Source: Odoribacter sp.
Lineage (GTDB): Bacteria > Bacteroidota > Bacteroidia > Bacteroidales > Muribaculaceae
Direction of reading: 5' to 3'
Length of the DNA: 64,000 nucleotides
Assembly (NCBI GenBank): GCA_023663145.1
Contig: JAMPHZ010000005.1
Span: 38,321-102,320 of the forward strand
Of the stretch, positions 15,383 to 25,653 are shown in pieces. Below the pieces are notes generated by a model. That model was not told the DNA's origin, did not search any database, and saw nothing but the letters and a program-made list of their open reading frames with translations. The position numbers and the translations under genes were made by a program. The first letter of the stretch is position 1; the number at the start of each line of letters is the position of its first letter.

Positions 15383-18076
15383 ATGAAAGAATTAGCAACA
15401 GTATACAATCCTGCGGCCGTTGAAGACAAATGGTACGGCTATTGGATGGAGCATAAACTGTTTAGATCAGTTCCCGACGCTCGTGAACCATACACAATAG
15501 TAATTCCGCCTCCAAATGTCACAGGTGTGCTCCATATGGGGCATATGCTCAACAATACTATTCAGGATATTTTAGTGCGCCGTGCACGCATGGAAGGCAA
15601 GAATGCACTGTGGGTTCCGGGGACTGACCATGCTTCGATTTCAACCGAGACCAAAGTTATTGCGAAACTTGCATCGGAAGGCATCAAAAAAACGGACCTC
15701 TCACGTGAGGAGTTCCTTGAGCATGCCTGGGCATGGACCCGTAAGCACGGGGGCATAATTCTTGATCAGTTACGCAAGCTTGGCGCTTCATGTGATTGGG
15801 ATAGAACAGCCTTTACAATGGATGAGCAACGTAACCGTAGTGTCACAAAGGTATTCTGTGATCTCTATGATAAAGGGCTTATTTATCGAGGGCTACGCAT
15901 GGTTAACTGGGATCCGAAGAACCTCACTGCCATTAGCGACGATGAGGTATTCTTCGAGCAGGAACAGTCAAAACTATATTATCTTCGTTACTATCTTGCT
16001 CCCGGTGAAACAGCTCCTGCTCAAGCATCTGAAGGCGAGGTGATTCATGTTGATGAGAACGGGCGCCACTATGCTGTAGTCGCCACAACGCGACCTGAAA
16101 CAATCATGGGTGATACGGCAATGTGTATAAATCCGAAAGATCCAAAGAATCGTTGGCTCAGCGGGAAACGCGTGATTGTGCCATTGGTTAACAGAGAGAT
16201 TCCTGTTATTGAGGATAGATATGTCGACATCGAATTCGGAACAGGATGCCTTAAAGTTACTCCAGCCCATGATAAAAATGACAATATGCTGGGCAAGGCG
16301 CATAACCTTGAAGTAATAGATATATTCAATGACGATGCCACTATTGCTCCTGTGGCAGGAATGTATGTTGGCATGGATCGCTTTGACTGCCGTCGTGCTA
16401 TTGCCGAGGATCTGCAGGCCGCCGGTCTTATGGAAAAGGTCGAGGATTACACTAACAATGTGGGGTTGTCAGAGCGCACCAAGGTAGCAATCGAGCCCCG
16501 TCTGTCGCTGCAGTGGTTTGTGAAGATGGATCACTTTGCCAAGGAATCACTTGCTCCCGTGATGGATGATATTATAAAATTTGTCCCTGAAAAATACAAG
16601 ACTACCTACCGCAATTGGCTTGAGAATATTCAGGATTGGTGTATTTCACGTCAGCTATGGTGGGGACACAGGATCCCGGCCTACTATTATACCAATCCTA
16701 TTACAGGAGAGGAATTGATTGCAGTAGCGGAAACACCAGAGTCCGCTCTTGATAAGGCCCGGCAGACTGAAGGGTGCTCAAAACTTACTTCCGCAGATTT
16801 GCGTCGTGATGAGGGCGCTCTTGACACATGGTTCTCATCATGGTTATGGCCTGTGACGTTGTTTGATGGTATAAACAATCCCGGAAATGAGGAGATTGAC
16901 TATTACTACCCCACGGCAACACTGGTTACAGGTCCAGATATCATATTCTTTTGGGTGGCCCGTATGATTATGGCCGGGTATGAATATGTAGGCAAAGAGC
17001 CATTTAAGAATGTTTATTTTACAGGTATCGTACGAGATAAGTTAGGCCGTAAGATGTCAAAATCACTCGGAAACTCTCCTGATCCTCTTGATCTCATCGC
17101 GACATATGGTGCCGACGGCGTGCGTATGGGCATGATGTTGGCCGCTCCGGCTGGCAATGACATCATGTTTGATGACCGTCTTTGTGAGCAAGGCCGTAAT
17201 TTCTGTAATAAGATATGGAATGCTTTCCGCCTGTTGCAGGGATGGGAGATTGATGCCACATTGAAGCAACCGGCCACCGCGAGTCTTGCAGTGGCATGGA
17301 TGCAGTCAAAACTGGATGCGGCCATTATGGAGGTGAATGACCTGATGGGCAAGTTCCGGCTCAACGAGGCGTTGATGACAATTTACCGCCTGTTCTGGGA
17401 CGAATTTTCGTCATGGTATCTTGAGATGGTGAAGCCCCCTTATGGACAGCCTGTAGATCAAGAGACAATGAATGCCACACGTGTGTTCTTTGATTCACTG
17501 TTGCGTCTGCTGCATCCGTTTATGCCATTTATTACAGAGGAACTTTGGCAACACCTTGACACACGTGCCGACGGGGAGTCAATAATGTACGCGTCAATGC
17601 CGCAGCCGGGCAAGTGTGACGAAGCATTATTGTCCGAAATTGAACTGGCTAAGGAAATTGTCACGGGTATTCGTGCGGTGAGGGCAAAGAAAAATATACC
17701 GGCCCGTGAGGTGTTATCGCTCAATGTGCTTGGTGAGATTCCCACACGTATAAATGACTTGATAAAGAAACTTGCGAATATCGACAATATAACCCTTAAT
17801 GCGGCCAAAGATCCTGCTGCTGCCGGTTTCATGGTCAATACCCTTGAGTTCAATGTCCCTCTTGCCTCGGCCATTGATGTGGAGGCTGAGGTGGAACGTT
17901 TACAGAAAGAGATTACATATCTTGAAGGATTCAAAGCCTCAATTGAGAAGAAGCTTTCTAATGAGCGTTTTGTAAACAATGCTCCTGCGCAGGTGGTTGA
18001 GGTTGAACGTAAGAAGCTTGCTGATACTGAGGCTAAGCTTGAGGCTAACCGTGCCACACTAAACGCTCTTAAATAA
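15383..18076 (+). CDS. valS: Valyl-tRNA synthetase
   Basis: A class I aminoacyl-tRNA synthetase that charges tRNA-Val. The 897-residue protein carries the HIGH-type signature HMGH at 51-54 (preceded by PPPNVTGVL), the KMSKS loop at 557-561, an editing domain between ([13 protein letters not shown]) that clears mischarged threonine, an anticodon-binding domain with [13 protein letters not shown], and a C-terminal coiled coil (about 835-897). It is the expected length for bacterial ValRS. It stands alone between a divergent ASCH-like gene and a terminator. Confidence 0.98.
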   Translation: MKELATVYNPAAVEDKWYGYWMEHKLFRSVPDAREPYTIVIPPPNVTGVLHMGHMLNNTIQDILVRRARMEGKNALWVPGTDHASISTETKVIAKLASEGIKKTDLSREEFLEHAWAWTRKHGGIILDQLRKLGASCDWDRTAFTMDEQRNRSVTKVFCDLYDKGLIYRGLRMVNWDPKNLTAISDDEVFFEQEQSKLYYLRYYLAPGETAPAQASEGEVIHVDENGRHYAVVATTRPETIMGDTAMCINPKDPKNRWLSGKRVIVPLVNREIPVIEDRYVDIEFGTGCLKVTPAHDKNDNMLGKAHNLEVIDIFNDDATIAPVAGMYVGMDRFDCRRAIAEDLQAAGLMEKVEDYTNNVGLSERTKVAIEPRLSLQWFVKMDHFAKESLAPVMDDIIKFVPEKYKTTYRNWLENIQDWCISRQLWWGHRIPAYYYTNPITGEELIAVAETPESALDKARQTEGCSKLTSADLRRDEGALDTWFSSWLWPVTLFDGINNPGNEEIDYYYPTATLVTGPDIIFFWVARMIMAGYEYVGKEPFKNVYFTGIVRDKLGRKMSKSLGNSPDPLDLIATYGADGVRMGMMLAAPAGNDIMFDDRLCEQGRNFCNKIWNAFRLLQGWEIDATLKQPATASLAVAWMQSKLDAAIMEVNDLMGKFRLNEALMTIYRLFWDEFSSWYLEMVKPPYGQPVDQETMNATRVFFDSLLRLLHPFMPFITEELWQHLDTRADGESIMYASMPQPGKCDEALLSEIELAKEIVTGIRAVRAKKNIPAREVLSLNVLGEIPTRINDLIKKLANIDNITLNAAKDPAAAGFMVNTLEFNVPLASAIDVEAEVERLQKEITYLEGFKASIEKKLSNERFVNNAPAQVVEVERKKLADTEAKLEANRATLNALK

Positions 18077-18093
18077 CAATAGATAAATCATAC

Positions 18094-18146
18094 GCTCCCC
18101 GGTTACATTTTTATATTATAATTATATATGTAGCCGGGGGCTTTTT
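18094..18146. terminator. Terminator between convergent valS and GNAT genes
   Basis: GCTCCCCGGTTACAT (from 18094) pairs with ATGTAGCCGGGGGC (ending 18141) with one G-T pair and an AT-rich loop, followed by TTTTT. It serves valS. It lies against the stop codon of the convergent acetyltransferase gene and may also end that transcript. Confidence 0.8.
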
Positions 18147-18597
18147 ATACTCTGTCTAATTTATCGTTAAGTATCATCATGTTGCTGATTGGGCTGAAAG
18201 GCAGTTCAATCCCGGTTGGATGTCTTGCCGGATGTGACTCGAGAAATATTCGTGTGCAGTTCTTGCTCCGAGCCCGTTCAATCAGCGATGAAACGATAAG
18301 ATTATATACTTGATTGGAATTATCGGAATCAAGAGTATAAATATTAGTGATATAGGCGTTGCGGCCGGCAGGATTGTCAATCGATGGCATTTCCCGTGAA
18401 TAACATACGGCGCCGCATCCTACCGGTAGTCCATTGTCAATGGCAATATAGAAGTCATAGCATCCTGTATGTTCAAAATATGCTTCACTGGCAGTGATAA
18501 ATTCTTCAGGCGGTTCGCAGTCAAGCAATGCAGCGACGGCTCTGCGTCGCCATTCAAGTATACTGCGGAGGTCGTGGGTGAGGCGTAATTCTGTCAT
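18145..18597 (-). CDS. GNAT-family N-acetyltransferase
   Basis: A 150-residue acetyl-CoA-dependent acetyltransferase of the GNAT fold. The order fits: N-terminal helices with a WRR motif, strands around FYIAIDNGLPVGCGAVCY, then ITNIYTLDSDNSNQVYNLIVSSLIERA, where the strand and following helix form the acetyl-CoA site (the usual QxxGxG/A loop is replaced by SNQVYN), and a late strand RIFLESHPARHPTG. The substrate is unknown. It is a single gene, downstream of and in line with the radC operon but separated by 58 bases. Confidence 0.85.
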   Translation of the reverse strand: MTELRLTHDLRSILEWRRRAVAALLDCEPPEEFITASEAYFEHTGCYDFYIAIDNGLPVGCGAVCYSREMPSIDNPAGRNAYITNIYTLDSDNSNQVYNLIVSSLIERARSKNCTRIFLESHPARHPTGIELPFSPISNMMILNDKLDRV

Positions 18598-18655
18598 TGT
18601 TGAGGATATTTATACAAAGTATAACTCCTCAGTCTGTTAATTTGTTCGCGATGAT

Positions 18656-19363
18656 CTATAGCCTGCCTTTATCAGAATAAGAATAAAAACCGCCATCGGT
18701 TATTATGAGGTGGTCAAGGACTTGCATGTCAAGCAACTTGGCCGCTTTGGAAATTCTGGAAGTGAGGTTGTCATCTTCGGTGCTTGGCATGAGATTGCCT
18801 GACGGATGATTGTGTAATAGGATTATTGAAGAGGCAAGATTGTCAAGAGCATGTTTCAGTATTATTTTAACGTCAACAACAGTGGATGCGGTGCCTCCAC
18901 GTGATATATTGACCTCTTTTATAACTTTGCCGGACCGCGAGAGATACATAGCCCAAAATTCTTCGTGTGGTAGTTTTTGCAGATGATGTTTCATTATGTC
19001 ATATGCATCTGTAGAGGAAAGAACTTTCGGATCAGTTACCGTTCGGGCATCTGCCTCAGAACGGGCGCCTAATTCAAGGGCGGCCAACAGGGTCAGGGCT
19101 TTCGCTTTGCCAATGCCTTTGTATCGGTGCAAGAAGTCATTGACTGAAAGGCGTGCGACTTTGGATAGGTGACCATCAGAATCGGCGAGTATCTCATTAC
19201 TGAGTTGGATTACTGATTTCCCTTGTACCCCCGTTGAGAAGAGTATGGCCATTAGTTCGGTGTTGGTAAGCGATTTTATGCCGTGCTTTAGTGCTTTCTC
19301 GCGCGGGCGTTCTTCCTCAACCATGTCTTTGATCAGAAAGCGGTAGGCGTTTGATTCAGTCAT
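18656..19363 (-). CDS. radC: RadC family JAB-domain protein
   Basis: RadC proteins carry a metal-dependent JAB/MPN domain; a direct role in DNA repair is doubtful in the literature. This 235-residue protein has an N-terminal helix-hairpin-helix region (FLHRYKGIGKAKALTLLAA) and the C-terminal JAMM metal site (LLHNHPSGNLMPSTEDD: two His and an Asp, with the conserved Ser-Gly). It is full length. Its start overlaps the upstream glycosyltransferase gene by 4 bases, so it is the last gene of a five-gene minus-strand operon led by a DUF4250 gene and uvrD. Confidence 0.95.
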   Translation of the reverse strand: MTESNAYRFLIKDMVEEERPREKALKHGIKSLTNTELMAILFSTGVQGKSVIQLSNEILADSDGHLSKVARLSVNDFLHRYKGIGKAKALTLLAALELGARSEADARTVTDPKVLSSTDAYDIMKHHLQKLPHEEFWAMYLSRSGKVIKEVNISRGGTASTVVDVKIILKHALDNLASSIILLHNHPSGNLMPSTEDDNLTSRISKAAKLLDMQVLDHLIITDGGFYSYSDKGRL

Positions 19364-20355
19364 TTTCCTTTACGTATCATGATTTCCTCGTTAATATCCC
19401 TGCCTCGGCCAAGCAGTATCTTTTCAATAAAGGCCTTCAGGAATCCAAATCCATATCCGCACAGTTGAATCGCAGCTGCCGGTATAGCCATAGTGGCGAT
19501 CTTGAGATTATGGGTTGCGATACAAGCTCCGGCAAATACGGCAACAAAATATAGTCCCGGTACAGCAAACCACCAGGGATTGCTGAAAATACCAAGTAGA
19601 ATCAACCCTATGCAGCCCAATACAAATACTGCGGGTAGCAGGTGTACAACTTTGAGTGAGCCCGGGTACAATAAGTGCAGTGTGATGCGAGACATGCCGA
19701 AAACGTATACCTGGCGAAAAAATTTTTTGAAATTAACACGCCGTTTGTGCCACACAGGGTTGGATATCAGTCCTATGGAGAAGCCGGCATTGCGTATGCG
19801 TGTGCTCATGTCAATATCTTCGGAGAACATTTCTCTGAATCCCCCTACCCGTTCATATACGATGCGCGAGAACCCCATGTTGAATGTCCGGGGGACAAAT
19901 TTTTCAAGGCTGATCTTGCCACCGCGTATGCCACCGGTGGTTAGAAATGAAGTCATGGAATAATTTATGGCTTTCTGTGTGTCGCTGAATGATGAGTGTG
20001 CGGCATCCGGCCCTCCGAAACAATCAAGGGCATTTTCTTTAAGAGACTTGTCAAGCTTTGCAAAGTAATGCGGTGGTATCACACAGTCAGAATCAAAAAA
20101 TACGAAATAATCACCGTCAGCATGCTCAATACCATAATTGCGGGCAATGGATCTGCCTTCATTGTCTTTGAAATAATACTTTACGTCAAGTCCTTTATCC
20201 GCAGCGTGTTCGACTTGTTCACGGCAGGGTATTGTCGAGCCATCCTCTACTATTATAACCTCAAAATTACGTGATGTCTGTTTAAGAAGACTGTCAAGTA
20301 ATTCATTAATTTCGTCAGGACGGTTGTAAACCGGTATGATCACTGAAAATTTCAT
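19360..20355 (-). CDS. Family 2 glycosyltransferase with C-terminal membrane segments
   Basis: A 331-residue GT-A fold glycosyltransferase using a nucleotide sugar. The start SVIIPVYNRPDEINELLDSL and the metal-binding region DGDYFVFFDSDCVIP (DSD) are typical of GT2, followed by SRIVYERVGGFREMFSEDID, the usual acceptor-side ED motif. The C-terminal 100 residues contain about three hydrophobic segments (around 232-252, 258-275 and 280-305), so it should sit at the inner membrane with its catalytic domain in the cytosol. It overlaps nspC and radC by 4 bases each. The sugar and acceptor are unknown. Confidence 0.9.
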   Translation of the reverse strand: MKFSVIIPVYNRPDEINELLDSLLKQTSRNFEVIIVEDGSTIPCREQVEHAADKGLDVKYYFKDNEGRSIARNYGIEHADGDYFVFFDSDCVIPPHYFAKLDKSLKENALDCFGGPDAAHSSFSDTQKAINYSMTSFLTTGGIRGGKISLEKFVPRTFNMGFSRIVYERVGGFREMFSEDIDMSTRIRNAGFSIGLISNPVWHKRRVNFKKFFRQVYVFGMSRITLHLLYPGSLKVVHLLPAVFVLGCIGLILLGIFSNPWWFAVPGLYFVAVFAGACIATHNLKIATMAIPAAAIQLCGYGFGFLKAFIEKILLGRGRDINEEIMIRKGK

Positions 20356-21509
20356 GACATCCGTGTTTTATAGTCATTATAACCGAATTGGCGTAGTAAT
20401 TTAGGCTCTCCATTTGATTTGACGAGCCAGATGGAAGGATGGTCAATGCCATTGAACATCGTCGTTTTCACGGTAGTATAGTGATTCATGTCTTCGAGTG
20501 TAAGTCTTACTCCGCGTTGCAAGGGTTTCTCAAAACTCCAATCCCCTTTGAAATCGCCACTCAGACAAGAGTTTCCTCCCAGGCGGTAGGTATGCTTACC
20601 ATCTACAGGTTCAAGTCCAAGGCTTTCTGAAATGGCCGGTTTGTAAGGCATTTCGAGTGTGTCAGGCATATGACAGGCGAAGGATGCATCGATTATTGCT
20701 GTAGATATTCCGTCGTTAGTCACAATATCCACTACAGTGGTTATAAGGTCTCCTGTACGCCATGTAAACGCGCTACCGGGTTCCAGTATCACTTTCAGCC
20801 ATGGATAACGTTTCCTGAAATTACTTAGTAGTTCTATGAGGTGGTTGCGGTCATAGCCTTCACGTGTCATGAGATGTCCTCCTCCCATATTCACCCATTT
20901 GAGTTGCGTGAGCAGATGCCCGAACTGCTTCTCGAATGCTTCAAGCACTTTTGCAAGATCATAGCTCGATGATTCACAAAGTGCATGAAAATGAAGCCCT
21001 TCTATGCCTGATGGCAATCCGGATGTAAGGTCTGATGCAGAGACTCCGAATCTTGAACCCGGCATGGCCGGATTATAGATGTCGGTCTCGATTACCGAGC
21101 AGTGTGGATTTACTCGAAGGCCGGGTGATACCGTATGATCTGGATTGGCTGTATTATATGTTTTGATACGATTTTCGAACGAGTGCCACTGATCAATTGA
21201 ATTGAATGTTATGTGCGAGCTACCGTCAAGATATTCATTTATTGACGAGTCTGTGTATGCCGGGCAGTAGGAATGAACGCGACATCCCAACTCCTCGCGC
21301 CCGAGTCGCAACTCATTGAGTGAGCTTGCTGTGCACTTACGCCCGTATTCACGGAAGATATCAAATGTGCGCCATAGGGCATTAGCTTTGAAAGCCATGA
21401 TTATCTCAACACCGGCCTGGCGCTCAACTTCGGTGATTATGTCAAGATTGTGCCGCAGCCGGTTTTCATATATTATAAAGGCAGGGGTAGGTATGTCGTT
21501 GACGTTCAT
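20352..21509 (-). CDS. nspC: Carboxynorspermidine/carboxyspermidine decarboxylase
   Basis: A PLP-dependent fold III decarboxylase making norspermidine or spermidine from its carboxy precursor, the last step of the alternative polyamine route. The 385-residue protein begins TPAFIIYENRLRHNL and has the PLP lysine K41 in IIMAFKANALW. It then shows the family pattern GLRVNPHCS, SRFGV, GLHFHALCESS, VNMGGGH and EPGSAF, and a late CLSGDF carrying the catalytic Cys region. The partner dehydrogenase gene is not in the window. It overlaps the glycosyltransferase start by 4 bases and follows uvrD by 27 bases. Confidence 0.93.
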   Translation of the reverse strand: MNVNDIPTPAFIIYENRLRHNLDIITEVERQAGVEIIMAFKANALWRTFDIFREYGRKCTASSLNELRLGREELGCRVHSYCPAYTDSSINEYLDGSSHITFNSIDQWHSFENRIKTYNTANPDHTVSPGLRVNPHCSVIETDIYNPAMPGSRFGVSASDLTSGLPSGIEGLHFHALCESSSYDLAKVLEAFEKQFGHLLTQLKWVNMGGGHLMTREGYDRNHLIELLSNFRKRYPWLKVILEPGSAFTWRTGDLITTVVDIVTNDGISTAIIDASFACHMPDTLEMPYKPAISESLGLEPVDGKHTYRLGGNSCLSGDFKGDWSFEKPLQRGVRLTLEDMNHYTTVKTTMFNGIDHPSIWLVKSNGEPKLLRQFGYNDYKTRMS

Positions 21510-21536
21510 TATGGTCAGCTTGAATATTTGAAATAC

Positions 21537-23840
21537 TTATATGATTTTGAAATGGGCGTATTTGAGCAGTAGTTTTCTCAGCCCGGCATTATCGAATTGC
21601 ACGGAAAGAGTTGTGCCTATTGATGATGTCTCTACCGAAACGATTGTTCCATTGCCGAATTTAGGATGAGCGATCTTCATCCCATCCATCACTTCATCTG
21701 AAGCGTGCAGTCTGAATTCAGACGTGTCAGTTGTAGTTGGCTGCGCTATCGGCCCGGTTGGTTTTGAGAGGCTTGGCGATAGAGGTTTCGGGGCGGTCAT
21801 TAACGGTCTTACTTCTCGGTCGTGACGTGTGAATGCTGTGGCATATTTCTCCCGCTCGGCTCCGTAACTGTATTTTATATATTTGGATTCTATGTCACTC
21901 AGGAAGCGTGAGGGGCGGCATATCATGGTCTGGCCATTGAGGTATCTTGAACTTGCATATGTAAGCATGCAGAATTTCTTTGCCCTTGTTATGGCGACAT
22001 AGAATAGACGGCGTTCCTCTTCTATCGACTCAGTGGAGTCATGGCTCATTAATGACGGCAGGAGGTCCTCTTCCACCCCAACTACAAAAACATTGGCAAA
22101 CTCAAGGCCCTTAGCTGCATGTATTGTCATAAGGGTGACGTAGTCGGCGGTCTCATCGGCATTATCTTCATCTTGGTCAGTGGCAAGAGATACATCTGCA
22201 AGGAAATCGGCCATGTATACACGGTCATCAGCGCCTTCCTCGATCCTGTCTTCCACGAAACTATGGGTGCCATTGATAAGTTCTTCGATGTTCTCTCGTT
22301 TAGTTATATTTTCAGGTGTCGTGTCAGAAATATACATCGCCAGCAAACCGGTGTCATGTATGACCTTGTTGGCAAGATCCTCGGCATTCATTCCTGATTG
22401 TGATGATACGATAAAACTGTCAATCAACCTGGCGAACCGTTCCAGTTTGTTTTTTGTTCCGGCATTTATATCAAGATTGTAGGCCTCCGGATTTTTCAGT
22501 ACATCCCATAAACTTACCTGTTCCCGCATCGCAGCCGCAGTCAGTTTCTCAAGGGTCGTTTTACCGATACCGCGTGCCGGTACATTGATAACTCTGCGCA
22601 GGGCTTCATCGTCGCGTGGATTCACGGCAAGCCTGAAGTAACTGATTGCGTCTTTCACCTCCTTGCGTTGGTAGAAAGCTTGGCCGCCGTAGATGCGATA
22701 TGCGATATTGCGGCGGCGCAGCGATTCCTCAAGTACTCGTGATTGTGCGTTTGTGCGGTAAAGGATCGCAAATTCGTTCAGTGGGTCACCGGTATATGTG
22801 CGTCGTGCCACGATCGCAGATGCTACCAATCCGGCCTCATCATAGTCGCTGTGTCCTTTCTGAACCTCTATGCGGTCGCCTTCATCGCCAAGCGAGAATA
22901 CTTCTTTATGGATTCGGTTGTTGTTATGTTCTATAAGGCTGTTGGCTGCACCTATGATGTTACGTGTGGACCGGTAGTTTTGTTCGAGTTTGAATTGCCG
23001 CAGGTTAGGAAATGTACGCTCAAGTTCAAGTATATTTCGTATATTGGCTCCGCGGAACGAATAAATGCTTTGGGCATCATCGCCCACTACGCAGATGTTG
23101 CCGGCCGGAAGAGCCAACTGCGACATTATCATGTTTTGGGCAAAGTTGGTGTCCTGATATTCGTCAACAAGGAAATATTTGAAAAACTCGCGGTAATGAC
23201 CGAGAACTTCCGGATGATCCCGGAAAAGTACTGCCGTGTAATACAACAGATCATCAAAGTCCATGGCGTCGGCCAACCGGCAACGGGTCATATATATTTT
23301 GTATATCCGTGCCGTCTCCCCACGGCGGCTGCGACGGTCAGATTCCATCAGTTGCCTGTCTGCGGAATAATCATCGGGGGATATCAATGCATTTTTTGCC
23401 CACGATATGGCATTTTGTATTGTTGCCGGTTTATAAATTTTCTCATCAAGATCAAGATCGCGTATGATTGTCTTTATCAGAGATCTCGAATCTGATGTAT
23501 CGTAAATTGTGTAATTATGGGTATAGCCGATTTTATCAAAATTCTGGCGAAGGATACGTGAGAAAATGCTGTGGAATGTCCCCATCCACAACCGGCGTGC
23601 CACTGTTGTCCCGGCAATACTTTCTATACGCTCACGCATCTCACGTGCAGCCTTGTTTGTGAATGTCAGAGCCATTATGCGCCCGGGCTCGTAACCTCGT
23701 GCGAGCAGATGTACTATTTTGTATGTGAGCACACGGGTCTTGCCGGATCCTGCACCGGCTATGACGAGCTGCGGGCCACCTATATATTCTACAGCTTCGC
23801 GTTGTTGGTCATTGAGTTGCAGCAGGTATTCAGCTGTCAT
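21537..23840 (-). CDS. uvrD: UvrD/PcrA-type DNA helicase
   Basis: A superfamily 1 3'-5' DNA helicase acting in nucleotide excision repair and in removing recombination or transcription intermediates. At 767 residues it has QQREAV (Q motif), Walker A AGAGSGKT, motif Ia ALTFTNKAAREM, motif II DEYQDTN, motif III GDDAQSIYSFRGA, motif IV QNYRSTR, motif V TIHAAKGLEF and motif VI RRLFYVAITRAK. The C-terminal 60 residues (GMKIAHPKFGNGTIVSVE) form the small domain that contacts RNA polymerase in PcrA. The start overlaps the stop of the small DUF4250 gene by 4 bases. Confidence 0.96.
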   Translation of the reverse strand: MTAEYLLQLNDQQREAVEYIGGPQLVIAGAGSGKTRVLTYKIVHLLARGYEPGRIMALTFTNKAAREMRERIESIAGTTVARRLWMGTFHSIFSRILRQNFDKIGYTHNYTIYDTSDSRSLIKTIIRDLDLDEKIYKPATIQNAISWAKNALISPDDYSADRQLMESDRRSRRGETARIYKIYMTRCRLADAMDFDDLLYYTAVLFRDHPEVLGHYREFFKYFLVDEYQDTNFAQNMIMSQLALPAGNICVVGDDAQSIYSFRGANIRNILELERTFPNLRQFKLEQNYRSTRNIIGAANSLIEHNNNRIHKEVFSLGDEGDRIEVQKGHSDYDEAGLVASAIVARRTYTGDPLNEFAILYRTNAQSRVLEESLRRRNIAYRIYGGQAFYQRKEVKDAISYFRLAVNPRDDEALRRVINVPARGIGKTTLEKLTAAAMREQVSLWDVLKNPEAYNLDINAGTKNKLERFARLIDSFIVSSQSGMNAEDLANKVIHDTGLLAMYISDTTPENITKRENIEELINGTHSFVEDRIEEGADDRVYMADFLADVSLATDQDEDNADETADYVTLMTIHAAKGLEFANVFVVGVEEDLLPSLMSHDSTESIEEERRLFYVAITRAKKFCMLTYASSRYLNGQTMICRPSRFLSDIESKYIKYSYGAEREKYATAFTRHDREVRPLMTAPKPLSPSLSKPTGPIAQPTTTDTSEFRLHASDEVMDGMKIAHPKFGNGTIVSVETSSIGTTLSVQFDNAGLRKLLLKYAHFKII

Positions 23841-24019
23841 GCAAATCTGTTTGATTCCGGTAAATATTCAAAGCCCGACGTGCTGAGTTTCTGCTGAAGC
23901 TCGTCGCAGTCAATGCCGAGGTCCTCGCATAACTCAGCGAGAGATGTATAATGATCGCGTAACTTCATGTTAATGAAGCTTAACAGCATGTATGGATCCT
24001 GTGGAATAAATTCACTCAT
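23837..24019 (-). CDS. DUF4250 family small protein
   Basis: A 60-residue soluble protein, MSEFIPQDPYMLLSFINMKL onward, matching the DUF4250 family: small helical proteins with a conserved DPxMLLSxxNxKLRD start and a helix-turn-helix-like second half (LAELCEDLGIDCDELQQKL). The open frame extends 11 codons upstream, but the family begins at MSEF, so I use the ATG at 24019. Its function is unknown. It leads the uvrD operon (4-base overlap). Confidence 0.8.
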   Translation of the reverse strand: MSEFIPQDPYMLLSFINMKLRDHYTSLAELCEDLGIDCDELQQKLSTSGFEYLPESNRFA

Positions 24020-24049
24020 GATAGTGGTGATATGTATTGATATATAATG

Positions 24050-24080
24050 CAAAGTTAAGCAAAAAATCCATTTTTTAGAA
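24050..24080 (-). promoter_or_regulatory. Promoter of the DUF4250-uvrD-nspC-GT2-radC operon
   Basis: On the minus strand TAACTTTG (complement of 24050-24057) is a perfect -7 element, with TTC in place of TTG 20 bases upstream (complement of 24078-24080). One mismatch makes this less certain than the best promoters here. Confidence 0.55.
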
Positions 24081-24111
24081 GTGATGGATTATATAATTCA
24101 GTTAAATTGTC

Positions 24112-24119
24112 TACCTTTG
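24112..24119 (+). promoter_or_regulatory. -7 element unusually close to the Wzi-like start codon
   Basis: TACCTTTG is a perfect -7 element that ends only 7 bases before the ATG at 24127; a weak TTA is found 20 bases upstream (24089-24091). If used, the mRNA would have almost no leader. Confidence 0.5.
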
Positions 24120-24126
24120 CAGTAAT

Positions 24127-25650
24127 ATGAAAAGATTATCTGCTATATTTTTTTCAGCTATTGCTGTTGCAGCTATGTCAGCTCAAAGCACGGTTGACTA
24201 TGCGGCTACGGTAATGGGCCAAGCATCAACGGGCGATTTCGCTCCATACTTCATTGGCTCGCTTAATGGAGGTCGTACGGCGCGGAAGTCATCGGGATTG
24301 CTTGACCTTGAGGCGTCAATTGATTTTGACCTTAACAAACGATTCAGTTGGGGTGCCGGGGTGGAGATCATGACCGGTTACCAGTCTGGTGCGCGTTATG
24401 ACCGGTGGAACTCAGATCAGCAGTCATGGTCTACTGTTATAAATAAGCCGTCGGTAATATGGATTCAGCAGCTATATGGCGAGGTGAAGTTCCGAGGTGT
24501 ATTTTTACGTGTCGGCCAGAAGTCTCACAGCTCTGAGCTCCTTGATGAAAGCCTTAGTTCCGGTGATTTGGTGCGGAGTTGCAATGCGCGCCCGATTCCC
24601 GGTGCCGAGATTGGATTTGTTGATTTCCAAGATATTCCATTCACCAATGGTTGGGTTCAGATACAGGGTATGATAGAATATGGTCGTATGACAGATGATG
24701 GTTTCACGCACGATCAGTTCAACTATTTCAACTCGGTTCTGACATCCGATTTATGGTATACATATAAGCGTTGTTATTTTCGGACCAATCCCTTTCAGCC
24801 TTTCAGTGTTACGTTGGGTATGCAGGCTGCCGGTAATTTTGCAGGTTCAACCCGTAAATATGCTCAGGGTGTAATGTATTCCCAGGAGGATAGAGGCTTC
24901 CGAATAAAAGACGTCTTCAGGATGTTTTTCCCAATTCAGGGAGATACTTCCGATGGATATTATGAAGGCAGTTCTTTAGGCTCATGGGATTTTAAAGCGC
25001 GCTACCGATTTAATAACGGTCATGAACTGTCATTCGCTTTTGAATGGCCCTGGGAAGACGGATCCGGCATAGGCCGTCGAAATGGTTGGGACGGTTTATG
25101 GGGGCTGTATTATAAAGCTCCAGGTAGAGGATTTATAGATGGTGCAGCCATAGAATATCTTGATTTTACTAACCAAAGTGGTCCAATCCATTGGGCACCC
25201 GGTGATTTTCCGGGTTCTTCAAATACGGCTGAAGCTACCGGTGGCGACGATTATTATAATAACGAGGCTTATGGAGCATATGCCAATTACGGCATGTCTA
25301 TCGGTACTCCTTTCATCATATCACCGCTTTATAACTCAACCGGCTATCCAATGATGGCGCATAACCGTGCGCGAGGTATTCATGTGGCCGTAGCAGGCAG
25401 TATCGGATTAGAAGTCCGTTATAAAGTGAAATATAGTTGGCAGGAGGCCTGGGGTACCGGTCGCATTCCCGCATCATATGCCAAGGTGTCAAACTGTATG
25501 ATGATACAGGCTTCATGGAATGCGGCCCGGGTGCTTGACGGGCTTAGCATTGATGGCCGCCTTGCATTGGACACCGGTTCTTTGCGCGGAAACAATTTCG
25601 GCGTACTCGTAGGTGTGACATATTCAGGTGATTTTTCTTTAAAAAAATGA
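24127..25650 (+). CDS. Wzi-like capsule assembly outer-membrane protein
   Basis: A 507-residue exported protein with a signal peptide (MKRLSAIFFSAIAVAAMSAQ) and a strand-rich, aromatic-rich body with many alternating polar/hydrophobic stretches, as in an outer-membrane beta barrel. The pattern SVIWIQQLYGEVKFRG followed by LRVGQKSHSSELLDESLSSG resembles Bacteroidota members of the capsule-assembly Wzi family, which bind capsular polysaccharide at the surface. It ends in SGDFSLKK rather than a terminal aromatic residue. The nonulosonic-acid genes that follow fit a surface-glycan setting. The family call is a pattern match and moderately sure. Confidence 0.72.
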   Translation: MKRLSAIFFSAIAVAAMSAQSTVDYAATVMGQASTGDFAPYFIGSLNGGRTARKSSGLLDLEASIDFDLNKRFSWGAGVEIMTGYQSGARYDRWNSDQQSWSTVINKPSVIWIQQLYGEVKFRGVFLRVGQKSHSSELLDESLSSGDLVRSCNARPIPGAEIGFVDFQDIPFTNGWVQIQGMIEYGRMTDDGFTHDQFNYFNSVLTSDLWYTYKRCYFRTNPFQPFSVTLGMQAAGNFAGSTRKYAQGVMYSQEDRGFRIKDVFRMFFPIQGDTSDGYYEGSSLGSWDFKARYRFNNGHELSFAFEWPWEDGSGIGRRNGWDGLWGLYYKAPGRGFIDGAAIEYLDFTNQSGPIHWAPGDFPGSSNTAEATGGDDYYNNEAYGAYANYGMSIGTPFIISPLYNSTGYPMMAHNRARGIHVAVAGSIGLEVRYKVKYSWQEAWGTGRIPASYAKVSNCMMIQASWNAARVLDGLSIDGRLALDTGSLRGNNFGVLVGVTYSGDFSLKK

Positions 25651-25653
25651 AAA

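Noticed and set aside
17458..18057. 199-codon open frame on the minus strand
   Set aside because: It is antisense to the valS C-terminal region; the serine-rich translation is typical of a shadow frame.
22743..23495. 250-codon open frame on the plus strand
   Set aside because: It is fully antisense to uvrD, whose helicase motifs are intact; no signal, family pattern or promoter supports it.
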